From assembly GCF_029227915.1 (NCBI RefSeq), contig NC_079875.1, forward strand, positions 23,925,001-23,989,000: a DNA stretch of 64,000 bases. Reading direction: 5' to 3'. The stretch comes from Hydractinia symbiolongicarpus. Lineage: Eukaryota > Cnidaria > Hydrozoa > Anthoathecata > Hydractiniidae. The translations under genes were made by a program, and so were the position numbers. The notes under the pieces were generated by a model that was not told the DNA's origin, did not search any database, and saw only the letters and a list, made by a program, of their open reading frames with translations. This document shows, one piece after another, positions 22,240 through 37,200 of this stretch. Within the stretch, counting starts at the first letter, position 1; every line of letters begins with the position of its first letter.

Positions 22240-25200
22240 ATGAAGAAAGCGATTCCTGCTGCTTCGCAAAATAATAGAACTGAAACTCAGAAATTATACA
22301 GGTAACGTCATCAATCTTTCTGATCACAAATAGGTAAATAAATTAAGCAGCTTTATAGTTGCTGAAACCAGAAATAATCATAATTTGCAAAAATATAACT
22401 AGATAGTTAACTAGCTAACTTTCTAACTTTCACTACTTCCTCAATTCAGTGAATCATGTGATAAAACTCAGCCTGTGGGCATAGCAATTTAAAAATACTG
22501 CAACATTTTTGTTGTTGAAATTTCTAGCGACTAGTGTACAATGTTACAATTTCGCCACAAGTACAATTTTGCTATCTATAAATAAATCCCATTCGTGCCA
22601 CCAGTAAACAGTACTTTTCCAAATGTTCATAAATTTGCTGTTTAAAGTGCTGTTTCACCAATATACGATTAGGGGTCGTCTACAAATTTCGTATGATATT
22701 TTATACGAATATATACAAATTTAATTGCTTTTAATTCGTATAAAAATTGTATACAATTCGTATAGTGTTAAATAGTTATATGATTTTTAAAAAATCTAAT
22801 ACGAATTTTATACGATTGTCATACGAATTATATTCTCTTTTATACGATTTTCATACGAATTGTCATACGAATTATATTCTCTTTTATACGAATTTTTATA
22901 CGAATTATATTCTCTTTTATTTATACGAATTTTCATACGAATTATATTTCGTTTTTCAACTTTTAAAATGCGATCTCAAAAAACATTTCTATCGCCGTTT
23001 TTCAATTTTCAAACTTTTAAAATGCGATCTAAAAAAACATTTCTATCGCCGTTTTTCGTTTATAAACTTTTAAAATGCGATCTAAAAAAACATTTCAATC
23101 GCTGTTTTTCGTTTTTAAACTTTCAAAATGCGATCTAAAAAACATTTCTATCGCCGTTTTTCGATTTTAAACTTTCAAAATGCGATCTAAGAAAACATTA
23201 CTATCGCGGTTTTTCGTTTTTCAACTTTTAAAATGCGATCTAAAAAACATTTCTATCGCCGTTTTTTGTTTTTAAACTTTTAAAATGCGATCTAAAAAAA
23301 CATTTCTGTCGCCGTTTTTGTTTTTAAACTTTTAAAATGCGATCTAAAAAAGCTTTTCTATCAAAATTAAAGTTTCAATCTTTGTTAAAACATAATAATT
23401 TCTATCACTTAAAAGCTTTATTTAACCAGCGCAACCAACAATGCCTTCTCGCTAGTTTATTTAGTTTCCACGCAAAACTTTTATTTAATAAAGCTATTAA
23501 ACAATGGCTCTTTGTGTCACATTGATAGAGTTGATAACATTTGCAATTATGCTATTGAGAATAGTTACCACTATTTAACATTTACGCGCAGTTATAATAA
23601 GCTATTTTTTCTTCAATAATCCCTTGTTTATTACGCGCAAGTTAATGACTTACAAGACTCGCAAGATAATTAATAAAAACAAAAGACAAACAACTACCGC
23701 CTCCGAGAAAAGGTGTGAAACTTGAGCGTACACGTAAGCTTACATCTGAACTGTATTATATACGAATTTTTTTTTAAAAAACCATACGCATCTAATTATA
23801 AAAACTCAAACGAATTTTATTTTAAAACTCATATACAAATTTAATACAATGTCAAACGATTTTCTTTTTTTTTAAACCATACGCATCTAATTAAAATCTC
23901 ATACGAATTTTTTGTTAAACTCGTACGAATTTAACTCATACGAAATTTAATTTAACACTTATACGAATTTAATTTAAAACTCATACGAATTTAATTAAAA
24001 ACTCATACGAATTTTATACGATTTTAGAAAAATTTCATACGAATTTAATTACTGTATGGCAAAAGAAAATTAGTATAGCATATACGAATTTTTTTGATAC
24101 GAATTGCTACGAATTTTGTAAATGACCCCTTATAGCTTTTTTTTTCTTCATTTAAAATAATTAATTGTATCTTATATGTTTTTTCAGATCCTACAGTCTT
24201 ATCAAGCATGTAAGCTTAAAGATTTAACTATAAACACTAGCTATTATGTTGAGCTGATTGAATCATCTTTTCAAATTTCTTTTTATATAATAGATTTGTT
24301 TTTACTTGTTTCTGCATCCTTTAATTACGTTAATTAATTAATCATAATAATAAAGATGATAATATTCCAATAAGTGCTATGAATAATAAGCGAGCGATCG
24401 CGCTTGCGCACGCAAAGACACACCATATTCTGAGAAATAGAATAATAGCTGATTCATTAACTCCTCCCCCGGTTCCACAAAAGTTTGACTAGCTGAACCA
24501 TCTTGATTTCCAAAACTTGGTACACTATCACAGACTGGCTTAGTTTTCACCTCTGCACTAGCTGTAATCCAGAGGGGCCATGTTGATGATATATAGTCTT
24601 TGGTAATCTTTATATTGGTCAAAAATTGGTGGATTAGCTTTAGGTTGGCTTTAAATATGCTTCCGTTAATTCATTTACTATAAAACAAAAAATAATTATT
24701 ATTCCCAGGACCTGTTTGTTCCGCAAGTAGTCACAAAGTTAATTTAACTTACCTATTTGATATCTGGGTTGAAATCCCCGGCTGTGAACATTGCTGGAAC
24801 TTGAATTATGCTTGTTTCCTATACCAAAACAGCAACCCCTGTGTGATGTACAGGGGCAAAGGTATTTTGTTACCTCACATTTTCAACTTTTTGCTTGCTT
24901 AAACGAAAATATTGAAGCTTAAGTGTGTGATTTAGCGCACAGGTGCCTTTTCTTCATTGATACGCCTGTGCGAAAAATACTTTTCTCTTCTTTTAATACT
25001 CTTCCCTGATACCATTACTTTCTTAACCAATTTTCTTGAATTTATATAACTTTTTCACAATCTAATTCTTCTTCACCGACCTTTCACCTTTTACTTACTC
25101 ACCCCAGAAAGTAGGGAATGCCTGCATGAATTAAAAAAGTCTGATTACTGGTTCCTTATTAATATGATAAACTCTTTAGGCACGTTCAACAAATCTCCCA

Positions 25201-28200
25201 AAGACTAGATTTACAGTTACAGCAAGCACTTGATTGGAAAGAATGGTTTGATGTAGAAACACTTCAGCTTAGACAAAGGTAATGTTTTTATGTTGATTTC
25301 ATAATATAAAGCCTTTTTTTAATGCCCCATTAAAATCATATACCAAGATCATTATTTTCAAAGGTGATAAAATAATGACATTTTATTATTGACATGTTTT
25401 TATTTTTTGCTTCATAAGCTCTAAATTACAATTAAATTAGGGATAGTAGAAAACAAACATCAATCTTAACCCTTCCCGTTCCTTTCCCCGACTAGTCAGG
25501 GATATTTCTACGCTAAAATAATCTCGATCCCGGACAGGTCCAGGATATTATTAGGACCACTTTGAACGGCCCTCACGGCGGCCCGGTATCTTTAAAACCA
25601 ACAAGATTTCAATAATTTCAATAATTTTTCTCTCATTTGCGCCCGATCTGACGATTTTTAAATTCGACTACCGTAAATTATGCGGATTTACTTTTCAAAA
25701 TTGAAACAAAGATGGCGACTGGATTTAACGTTAGCTGTGGCTCTGGATCTTTGCCTTTTAGCAGCAGTAATGCATCATTTGGCCTTTCTTTAATGAACTA
25801 AACCTTGAAGAGGATAGTGATGACGATGTAGTAGCAAGTGATGATCTAATTAACAGGTTATTTTGCCAGAGTGATAGTGAAGACAAAGATTTTTCAGCAT
25901 TTTCTGTTACAAGAGTTGCCCCATTTTGCTGCAAATCCTGAAATAAATGTCGATATTCCTGAGGATGCCGACGAACTTTATGATTTTAATATCTTAAAAT
26001 TATGTTTTATATATTTGATAAGACATTCCTATTATTTGCTGGTCTAAAGCACTAACTAAGCATAGGTTCTGGTCCAATAAGCACAATCTAAGCATGGCTA
26101 ATAGACGGATTACCAACTTTCCTTTTATATATATTTACAATTCTTACTGAATTGTCTATTACCAGAGTCAAACTGGGACTTGGATAATGCTTTTTGACCA
26201 TTTTTAAAAAGAGAGAAATACCTTACATGCATTTTAAACATAGTAAATGCTTAAATTAGTTATTAAGGTTTATTTATATTTATAGTATTTAAAGTCTTTT
26301 TTCGTAACGTTAAAATCATTTTTTTTAAATTCATAACGGAAGGGAGGTGTTACGACAAGCGTATTCTATCTTGGTTTAAATCTTTTTCCTAAATGGTATC
26401 GACTTTATTAGCGTAATTTTCAACATAATATTAATCATAACGAAGGAGGGTTTTACGACATTAATCTGTCTTGTTTTTTTTGCTTGTATTATAACTATTT
26501 TAGTGAAAGTAGCTAATTTTTGTTTTATCACAACAAATTACCATTAACAAAGAATCAACTTTCAGTGGCCTTACCAATTGTGATCCTAAACGTTATTGAT
26601 TCACCTTGTTGACATTTAACCAACAAAAAATAACATCATTTATATCTTCTATGCTCATTATATTTTCACAAGATGGGATGAGAAATTGTTTTTTTTCCTT
26701 TTTTTTGCTTGATATTATTATTTTTTTGTTTTCGTAAAAATTAGGGTCGGTCAGGCCCGTAGAACAACTAATTAAATTAAAGTCGCTTTATCAAAAAAAT
26801 TTTGAGCTTTTAATGATATAACAACATCTGTAAAATGCCTCAAAGCTGGGAAAGTATTTTTCTCCCAACAAACCCACTATGAGTGCAATTGGCATATTAT
26901 TGTTTAAAGAAAAATCAATTGGGTTCTTTAATAGGGAAGATAAAACTTATAATACAAACACCAGGCACCAAGTGAGTGAGTTTACACCTCCAGTCCTGTT
27001 CCTAAATTTTAAAAGTGGCAGTTTTTTGGAGTAATGGCAAAACAGCTTCTCCTGGTTTCAAGAAATTTGTTAACAGATGTCCAGGACGGGTAAAGAACGT
27101 AAATGCACTAATCCCTGTATCTGTGATGTCCACATTGTGGAAAAATTAAACTGACAGCCTGCAGAGGTCTAGGAAATTGAGAAATTAGGCTATGCTGACA
27201 TCAGCAAGAGTTTTTGTTGTGCTTTAGGATCATATAAAACTAGTTCCTAATAAAAAATATCCTAGGGGTTTCATATAATTGTATTATTCCATTTCATTTA
27301 TTTATAACAATAGTAATATTCTATGTAACATTACTGTTGTCAATTAAGCATGACAATAGCAAATTAACTTTTGCAATTTTTAGAGTAAGAGACGTTTGTG
27401 AGCATATTCTACTTTCTGGTATTTGTGATGTTGCAAGAAAGACAGAAGAGTATTTATGGCGTAAAGCATTTTATGACATCATTCAAAAATTAAAATGTGA
27501 CAAGAAGGTATTTTTTTTTTATAATTACAAACAGCAGTTTTTTTAAAAACATTTAATCAAAACCTACATAGCACGCACCTTTTTGTATTTTTAAAATTTA
27601 GGCATTATCATCAAGCAAATCCCTAAATTCTCTCTACTCGGCTCATCTACAAGCAGCACTGGGTTTTTATCATCAGCTTTTAGTCAGCTTGCGCAACCGT
27701 TACAATATTCCATTGCACGGCATGATTGACTGGATTGGTCTTCCACAAGACTCAGGTTAGTTTAAAAAAATAATAATAATTCTCTGATAGTAGTAAATTA
27801 ACTGTATTTGTTATTGCACTATGCAGAATGAAAACATATTAATCTTGATTATATAGTTGTTCTGTAACTCTTGTTTTCTTTTTTAGAAATAGGAGACAAT
27901 ATAACAAAGGAACAGACAGATTGGGCTTTCAAGGCTTGTCAAAGATGTCTTATTTATCTCGGTGATATAGGTATATATTTTTCATCTGTGTATTTCGCAT
28001 TAATCTATTAATTGTTGATATTAAAGTAAAATGGAAGTTTAAATGCAGTATTATTTTCACATTTTTTAAACAATAACTACAATATAATACAATTTGAGTG
28101 AAAAAGATCTGATTGCATGAACATTTTCATATCTTCAATCTGTCTGTTCATTGCCCATATGAGTTTCAAATTATACATTTTGTATGTGGCAAAAAATGTC

Positions 28201-31200
28201 TTTACCAGTAACTGTTTGCGTAAAAAGGTAGATAAAAGGTTTAAAAAAAAATTAAAAATAAAAATTTCCACATTTAAAGTAGATTTTTTTGATAACTTTC
28301 TCCTCAAATCTCTTTAAATTTCATTTTGGTGTGTTACATGTTTTTATTTTACATGTTCTTTACTTGTGCCAATACCTTTAAAATATCCTCAATTATTTTC
28401 AATTTCTTAAGAAAATTGTCCTCAAATTAATTTTTTTCTAAAAGAATGCCATTATTTTCTTTTTAAATTTTCATCAAAAGTCCTCAAATCTCCACAAATT
28501 GACTCTGTAAAAAGAGAAACAACCTTGTTTTTGTAGGTTTTTATTAGTCTGCTTGTCTAACTCATGTCTCCATTTTGATAAATCATTTCCCAAGTTGTCA
28601 TTGTTGTTGTTGACAATGGTCTTGGGAAGAACTCTACTGCTTACCTAACCAAAAAGTTAATCATGGCTGGATACGTTCATTACCTCTACCTCTATTAATG
28701 AGATTCGGTAAAAAGTTTTTACACAAACCTAACTCATAAATCATTTAAAAAATAACAAATAGTAAGGATATATTTATTATAGAATAGAACTCCTGATTCA
28801 ATTTTTTTCTGTTACAGCCCCACGGCACAATTATAACACAAAGGACTGATAAAAGTAATGCAAAGCTACCATTTATCGGAGCAATTATCGTTTTGTGTTA
28901 TTTTATGCTTTACTATTTGTATAAACAAGAATAACGATTGAAGTATTTTTCTCTGGATTTTTTAGCACGCTACCAAATAGATATCTTGACTGAACAGAAT
29001 GATGGACTCGCCGAACGCTATTACTATTTAGCCATTTTGTTGAATCCTGAAAATGGTAAGAAGTGGTTGGGAAAAATAAAAAGTAAAAAATGAAAATAAT
29101 AGGATGGCATAGGAACAACAAATCTTGATCACAATTTTTTTTTCATATGAAGATGTCTTTAAAGCAAAAAACTTGACTTTTGCAGTAAACATAAACACAA
29201 TGTAATCCAGAAATTTAAAACAGTTAGCGTTAGATCCACAACACTTATCATAGGGTGATCAAGGGTATAATGATTTTATTTTATTAAGTGCATTTAAACA
29301 GTTTATTTTGTGGAATTAATTTTATGTAACTCAATGTTTAACATTTTGCATTACAACATCATTACTTATTAAGTATCCTAACAGGGGGAATAAAACAACG
29401 CATGTTACGATTTCTTTTTTTAAGATTTCCAATCTTTTGTGTTTAAGTTTAATGAATTGGGAAATTCAGGATAAATTTCAATTGGGAAATAGCTGTTTAA
29501 CGTGGCATGTGGTTCGAATGTTTGAGTATTTCTGACCCTGTGCACAGCGAGTGGCTCTGATAATACAGATCGGTGGTGAAATGGGAATACCAATATGTAC
29601 TGAGAATGCTGGAACACACCCTCAAATATTAATTGTCGTTTTCTTGTAGGTATGCCACACAATCAAATAGGAACATTAAAGCAAAATCATTCTTCTCTCT
29701 GTGAATCTGCTTATCACTACATGCGTTGGTAAGGCTTTATTTTAACATTTTATTCTTTCTTTGCAGACTTTTGATTTTTATTGTTCTTCATTCATGGAGG
29801 ACTATATTTTACTAAGAGATCCCACAAGGCATTTTTGCAGAGTAATGGTGAGTTGATGCTCTTTGCTAACGTCAGAAAATGCCCCCAAAACTGCAGTTAT
29901 GCCAACTTTTGTCACTGATTGTAGTATCAAATTCGAAAAAGATAAATATTATAAAAATCATGTGAAAGTTGCACAAATGTATTCATTTTATGATAACTAC
30001 ATTCTAATTATACTTTTGAGATTTATGATAGTGTCTGTGCCTGCGTTCTGTCATATATTCTTAAAAAAAATATGATTAACAATAACAAATACAATTTTGT
30101 AATAAAAATTTGCCATGTTTAAATGTATTTTAAAAATATATATTTCATTTTATTATTACTTTTAATAAAATGAAATATATATTTTTAAAATACAATTTTA
30201 TTTTTCATTTTTTTTATGATTTGTTCGTTGGTATAGAAAAAGTATTTCTTATCTGTTAAAATAAAGCTGAACATTTATTATCATGTATATCTTTATTTTA
30301 GTATTCTCTCTGTGAACTCATTTGAAGGTTCTGAAGAAAATTTGAAGCGTGTTCTTGAGAAACACAATCAAAAGGTCTCGGCATTGCAAGAAGATGCGTT
30401 AAAGAATAATACTATGTAAGTACACTGACTGTTGTGTATTAATGTCATGTCAAAATGAGTCAAATTTAGTGGTTGTCAGCTACTGACAATAGGCAAAATA
30501 GTAACATCCCAGAATTTAATGAGAAAAATGTCATGCATGCTGTTGATCCCACACATTACGTCTGTCTGAGCACGAATGGTAACTGTGTGTAGTGATTTGT
30601 CAGTGGAATTTTTTTTAAAAGGCTGTATGTATGTCATAAGATTTGTAGACTGCCCCTTGCAAATCTACTTACAAGGTTTCCGATTCACTGATTTGAATTC
30701 TAATTTGGAAAGTTATCACTTTTCCTCGAAGTAACTCCCTATTGCAGGACTAACCCACCGAATTGGTGCGTCATTGCTGACATATTAAAATTCAAATGAT
30801 GTATCTTTTTCATTCTGCCTAAGTGGATTTTTGCACAAGCTTATCGACTAGTGTCTAATAATTATTTTTGACTAATCTCTTTTTTAGCATTGATGTTAAG
30901 ACACAATTTTCTGCTTCTTTTCTCTCATTGCAAGAAGTTTTATTCGGTTTTCAAAGGTAACATGTTGTTTGTGTTCATGTGTAATATTTTTATTTGCAGT
31001 TAAAGTCAATTTTGGTTGTTCTCATACATATTCTACGCCATTTATTTATGTTAATATTTTTAATATTTAGGTTATGTTAGGTATAATAGAATTTGTAAAG
31101 ATTGGTAATCATTTTTTTTTTCCTAAATAAGAAAAAGACAGGTGAAATATCATCCAATTGAGATGAGATCATTGTTAAATTTGTTAAATTAAAATTGATG

Positions 31201-34200
31201 TTGAACGTTTGCAAATTGTATTTTTTATTTTTAAAAACTAGAAGATTTGTGGTTTTAATTGTTCTATTTTGTTGCATAATTCAGACTTCCAACAGAAGAT
31301 CTTGCACAGTGGTGTCAAACTGTGATGTCTTTGTTTGCCATGGTCTTGACAAACAGTCTACCTGAAACTGATCAAGTCAGCTTGAATGTGCAGGTGAATG
31401 GTACAAGTGAAAATCAAAGTGATGAAAAGAAATCTGCTCGTATATCATGTGCTCTGCTTGTAAAGATGTTGGGAATGAACATACTTGATGTAGTTAGGCT
31501 AAAAAAACTAAGTAAGTGAATCTTTATTTACTATGCTGATCAGGTAATAACAGGAATAACAAGGCGTAAGTTAATGTTAACATGAATAATATAATGGTAG
31601 TAAAAACAAGAATTTACACAAAAATAAACAAAGGTTTTCAAGCTAACAGGAACATTGCATCATAAAATTCTACCTTTTTAGAAACGTGCAAATATTCTTG
31701 AATTTGCACAAAACCATTTTCAACTTTAATATGAATAAAAATGTTAAAAAAAACGAATGAAAACTTTTGTTAATGTATGTTGTATGTTTATAAAATATGG
31801 TATGGAATCTACAACATGACTATAACTATATACAAGTAAAAACAAAGATGTAGCAAAAAATTTTTATAAACTAAATTTTTTGTAGAATTTATCGCTGTGC
31901 TTTTTTATCTCGTTGCAGATTCTGAAGTGACTGCTGCTGCTACTGCATTTTCTGCTGCTCTTCTGTCTCAGCTTCTTGATTTTATTTCACAATACCTTAA
32001 ACAGACGTTTCCTACATTGAGCAATGGCCATAGTGATGAGCATGCAAAAATGAAAAAGCGCTTGCTGTTAAACCGACAGAAACGTCGACGCCGTAGACGT
32101 AGATTTAGTTCACATAGTTCAGAACACAGTGGCAGTGAAGGTAGTGAAGATTTACTAAGCAGTGAAGATAATCTCTCAGACTTAAGTGAAGGTAAATGAA
32201 AGCAATATACTTCTAATGATATTGTGAAATATTTTCCGGTATTTAACATTATTTGCAGTTGTAAGTGAAGGAACCAATAGTCCTTAGTCGTAAATGTACT
32301 TGAATTATTCACTTTTTTACTGTGATTTAATCTCAAAGATGGACAGCACAATATTTTTGTAGGAATTTAATTTTACCTATCACATCTTTTATCAAATTAG
32401 CACAAATTTAACTAGAGATAAAGGGTAAAATTAAATTTTTGCAAGGATTTACAAATTATGAGTTAAATTTTTTAAATTTTATGCATTTTACCTAAATTCA
32501 CAAAATGGTTGTGCAAATTTTATGGTGGCTTTTTACTAAATTACAGGAGAGCTTGACCAAGATTTAACCGAAGAATCTTCTGAAGACAGCGATTCAGTTG
32601 TTGAAGAACATTCTGAAGATGAGATTGATGTTGCTAATTTTATCCATCCTGCAAAGAAATCTCCTCCAAATGGTGTCATCAGTCATCACCACCGAAAAAA
32701 GCTTTCTAGCCTGTCGAAAGCAGGGATACTGCTTAACAAACAGTTAAAGAAAAACAATGTCAAGATGCACATTAACTCGACGTCGAATGGCATCATACAT
32801 GATTTTGTTATGGAAGACATAGAGTTTATTAACCAAGCTGCTAAACTGTTGGACGACTTCGAGAAAGTTAATGAGGAAGCATATCTACCAGTTATTAAGA
32901 TCTTTTTTGATTGGTTGAAATTAAACCCAGACATACTGAAAATGAGTGGAAAGGTATCATTTTTTTTTGCTCATCAGTGCCATCAGGTCTTGCAAACATA
33001 CATATTGCAGCGTGTGAACAAAAATCCAGAAAACTTTTTCACTTTTTTTAACTTTATTGCAGGCCTCACCTATGTTATGGCAGCGCGTAGCAGACGTGTT
33101 GAATGCATTGCCCTCTCAAAAAGTTGTGCAAACTGCAGGTAATTTTTTTGTTTTTTGTGCATACGCTGGCTATGACTGTTTACTTTAGCTAAAGGGTTAA
33201 CAAAATCACACAAATCATAGAAAGCTATACTTACATGTCATTAAAACTACATTTGTGACTAATTGTTTTGTTTTTTTAATTCTAGTAATGTACTTCAGTC
33301 AACGACGAAGGCTGCCTTTGTGGTTGAAAGGAGATTTAGATGATGGAATCGAACATCAACAGAAAAGAGCATTGCCAGAGGACCTCACCCTATTTGGTGC
33401 ACCTGGTTTTGAGAAATTACATCTTGCATTAGATGTTACATGGTTTCGTGGTTTAAGTAATTCTGAACTTTATCAGGTTGGTAGTAGGCATTGTATTTGT
33501 GCTGCAACCAAGTCTTTTTTGTCCTTTTTGGTTTAATTTTTTCACTTTTCCTCAGCATTCATATTTTTCATCTTACCTAGATGTAAAGATAGTAAGAAAT
33601 ATTAGATTAAATATTTCATGCACTCAATTTTTTTCTTATATTTCTAAAGACTATTTAAGAATACTTCTTTTTAGTTTGCACTGAGAATAACGTATCTCCG
33701 GAACTTTGGTCATTTTATTTGTGCGAACAAGGTATGGTATAGGAATTTCAATATTCAATAGTTTTTTTGACATCTTCAAATTCACATTTTCTTTATTCAT
33801 CATTTAGGATGTTCCTTGTTTTACCTGGGATGAAAACAACCAACAGTTCTTAGTATCATCTGCGTCACCACCCAATCATGTGAACGGGAGCAGTGAAATA
33901 CATCAGGAATCTCCCAGTGGTAAAAAGCAAAAGGTACATTTTTTTAGTAGTGGTTCACTTTTTCTGACTAATATTACTAAAGGTTAATCATAATTGTGGA
34001 ATAAGCTTTCACGGATTTAATATTTTCCAATTTTTGTCCTGAATTTTTAAAAAAAATAATTTGAAAATGTTACATAGTGGATAAATTTTGCCGAGAATTA
34101 AATTTGGCAAATTTAGCAAATTTTAATTAAATTCGCTAAATACCCGCCAATATAGATACTCACCAAATTTAACATAATTTGCCGTTCCCCTAATGGAAAA

Positions 34201-37200
34201 AAGTAACCTTTTTTTTAATTAAGAAAAGAAAAATGTCTTTTTCTTAAAAAAACGAACTTTTTTTATATTTACAACAAGTTTGATAAAGAGGATTGTTACA
34301 GGTGTCATCCGCTAAAATAAATCCTTGTCAAAATAAACATTTTTTTGTTTTCACCAAATTAAATCCTCACCAAATTTTATAAAATTTATCAATCACCAAA
34401 TTAAATCCCTGCCAAATATTTCATTTTGGTCATTCGCCAAATTAAATACTCGCCAAAATTTATCCAGTTGAAGTAATCAAATGTTACAGTTCTTCTTTTT
34501 AGTTTGTTTGGTCGCTTTTTTGGTGCAGGACAAAAATCCATTTGCCAAAATCTTTTATTTTGCATTTTACCTTTATTTTTTTGTAAATTTAGTATAACTT
34601 TAAATTTTATATATTATGTAGGTTTCTGTTTTTTCAATAAAATCATACCAATAAAATTTTTAATTTTGCATTTTTAACAACTTTCAATGTCCTATTCATA
34701 AACTTGACATTTTAAAATAGAAAGTTTTGGTGTGGATACACTACAAGACAGACCCATAACCTCTATTTCAGCTATCACATTTCCCAACAAACGACAGTAT
34801 ATATCCTATAGTCTCTCTTTGCATGTCTACAGTGATAGATTCCAACTTTTAATTTTAGGTCATGGCACAAAGAAATGAAATGATGAAAGCATTGGCAAAA
34901 CAAAAGCTTCAGGTATGTACCTTTCTTCATCTCTTCTGAACTTTTTGTTTCTCAATATATTCATTTTTTTATATTAGTATTTATGTTTATGTGAAGAAAG
35001 TGCCTTTAAAACTTTAGTGACGTTTTTTAACTAACTAATTCCCCTTTTGTGATTGACATTAAGGTTTGTTTATAAAGGTTATGAAAATAGAATTTTTTGC
35101 ACCAATTGAACTGAAATACAAATATCTATTCGGAAAACGTTATTTTTCTTTACTATGATTATTTTTTCCTCATTTGTGAAGATTTTTCAACATTTGATCC
35201 TTGTTTTTTTAAATTTAGCATGAAGTTAAAGAACTTGAAAAGCATTTACAAACAACCACAGTGTCACCTACAGAGCAGGCCTCTGTTTATTTGGTTCTTG
35301 ACACTGCTGCATTATGTCGCCATCTTTCTTTGTTACGTTCGTTAGTGAAGAGCGCACAGTTTGTTGTTATTGTTCCAACTCAAGGTGATGTGCAATTGTA
35401 ATGTATTTCAATATTTGCCATTTACAACTGTCAGTTCCAACCTAGCAAAAATATTTTTACTTAAAAGAACAGCAGATTTTTTATCAATTATTATCACAAA
35501 TACATAAATTGTAAAAGTACTTTCAGGGAAGTAATTAGAAGAAAAGATACGGAAGATGCGAAATTAACGTTTGTGAATAGGGCCTTCAAAATTTTGCAAA
35601 GTGCGGAATAAAAAATTGCAAAGGATGCACATTTTTATTAAAAGTACAGAATTCAGGAGTGTGAAGTTGCTGTATCTTATGTACTTTATGGTGCCCAACT
35701 GGCGACTAAAGAATTTTCTTTCGTTATAGTGATTGCAGCCCTTGACGAAATCAAGAAGTACAATCCAGGTGCTCGAGATGCTATAAAATTTTTAGAAGAT
35801 GAGATTAAACATGGCAATAGGTGTGATTTATTTTATTATGTAAGATGTATGCCACTCTTTTAAATTTATTGGAAATAATTGTATGTGCGCAAAATTACTT
35901 TTTAAATGTGGTTCGGTTATGGATGCAAAGAATAGGACTCTTTAAAGTCTGAAAAGAGCAAGAGATTTGTTATGACTAATTTGATAATGTAAAATTAAGA
36001 AACTACTAGAAAATTGGATTGGAAAGCAGTGGTTTAAAAATTCTAGTTAATGTCATGATTTTATTATTCTTCGTGAAGGTTATTTAACAAAGTGATGTTT
36101 CATTTAGGTGGTTGAAGACACAGAAAGAAAGTGAGACGGTTAGTGACCAGTCAATATTAAACAATCGTAAGAAGAAGAACAGGGATATTGAAGAATGGTA
36201 AATGCACATTTGTTTGTTATTTAGTCACGTTGACAACACCCCTGAAATCTCCAAAACAAAATTGTAACCTTGCTAAAACCTCCTAAATAACTTAAAATTT
36301 TGACCCAAAATATTCAAATCTTTTTGTAGAATTGTTTTGTAACTTTTTTATTATCCTAAATTTAAACCACTAAACCTAAATTACTTAAAATTGTAAATTT
36401 GCAGTCTTTCTGTTTAGTTAGTTTATTTTGTTGATTTATTTAAAGGCTGTCTCCGATGGTTGTACAACAAATTCACAGTAGTATTTAATGTTGCACTGTG
36501 TCTCAATAATCATGCAACCCTAACTACACAACACATTCTGCAGCAGTCATGAGCTGTAGTGAAACAGTGTTGTGCAACTTGGAGTATGAACGGTGTTGTT
36601 CCTAAAAAATGCACAGTTATTTCACAATTGTCATTTTTTTTAAAAAATGACACAATAATAACTAAAACATTTGGAAAAGGTGTTCATACTGAGAACATTT
36701 CAAATAAAATAGTTATTTTTTGTAATTGTTGAACAACCAAAATTTTTGGACAACCAATGAAAGCCAGTTTTAAAGAAATAGATATGTCAAGAATAATTTT
36801 TTTCTTTAAAATATTACTTGTCAGCAAATCTAGAATACAAATATTGTAGTGGTATCTAATCCTTGCTTTAAGCGCGCTTTATAAACAAGCTTTTCATAGA
36901 CCTTACTTTGTGTAACCGTGTGATAACTAACAAAATATTATGCAACAAACAAGACTGAATTAGCAATTTCTATATAATTTGTGTTAAAATTAGCTAAACA
37001 CCTGGTATGTGATTGTTTTTTGCTTCTGTTAGGCGGTTCTTACATGTTGTCAAGTGTTGCATCTACTTTGCGGAGAAGCATGTCGGACAAAGTATGGTGA
37101 CATTACTGACTTCAGACAGTAGTTTGAACGGTGGAAAGACTGCCAATATGGGGACCAGACCTACTCCATACTCCTTGGAAATCTGCGAGAACAAAGGTAT

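Noticed and set aside
22747-23525. Overlapping open frames of 60-108 codons in the 53-bp repeat region
   Set aside because: They are periodic products of the tandem units and TACGAA arrays. Codon content follows the repeat and there is no family match.
24187-24230. T-rich tract and CAG at 24187 as a possible extra SMG5 exon
   Set aside because: Exon 1 (22301) and exon 2 (25180) already join in phase to give the family sequence KLYR-HVQQISQRLDL. No room for another exon is needed.
31968-32351. 127-codon minus-strand frame across SMG5 exon 11
   Set aside because: The plus strand is a well-supported SMG5 exon with fitting splice sites and phase. The antisense frame has no motif.
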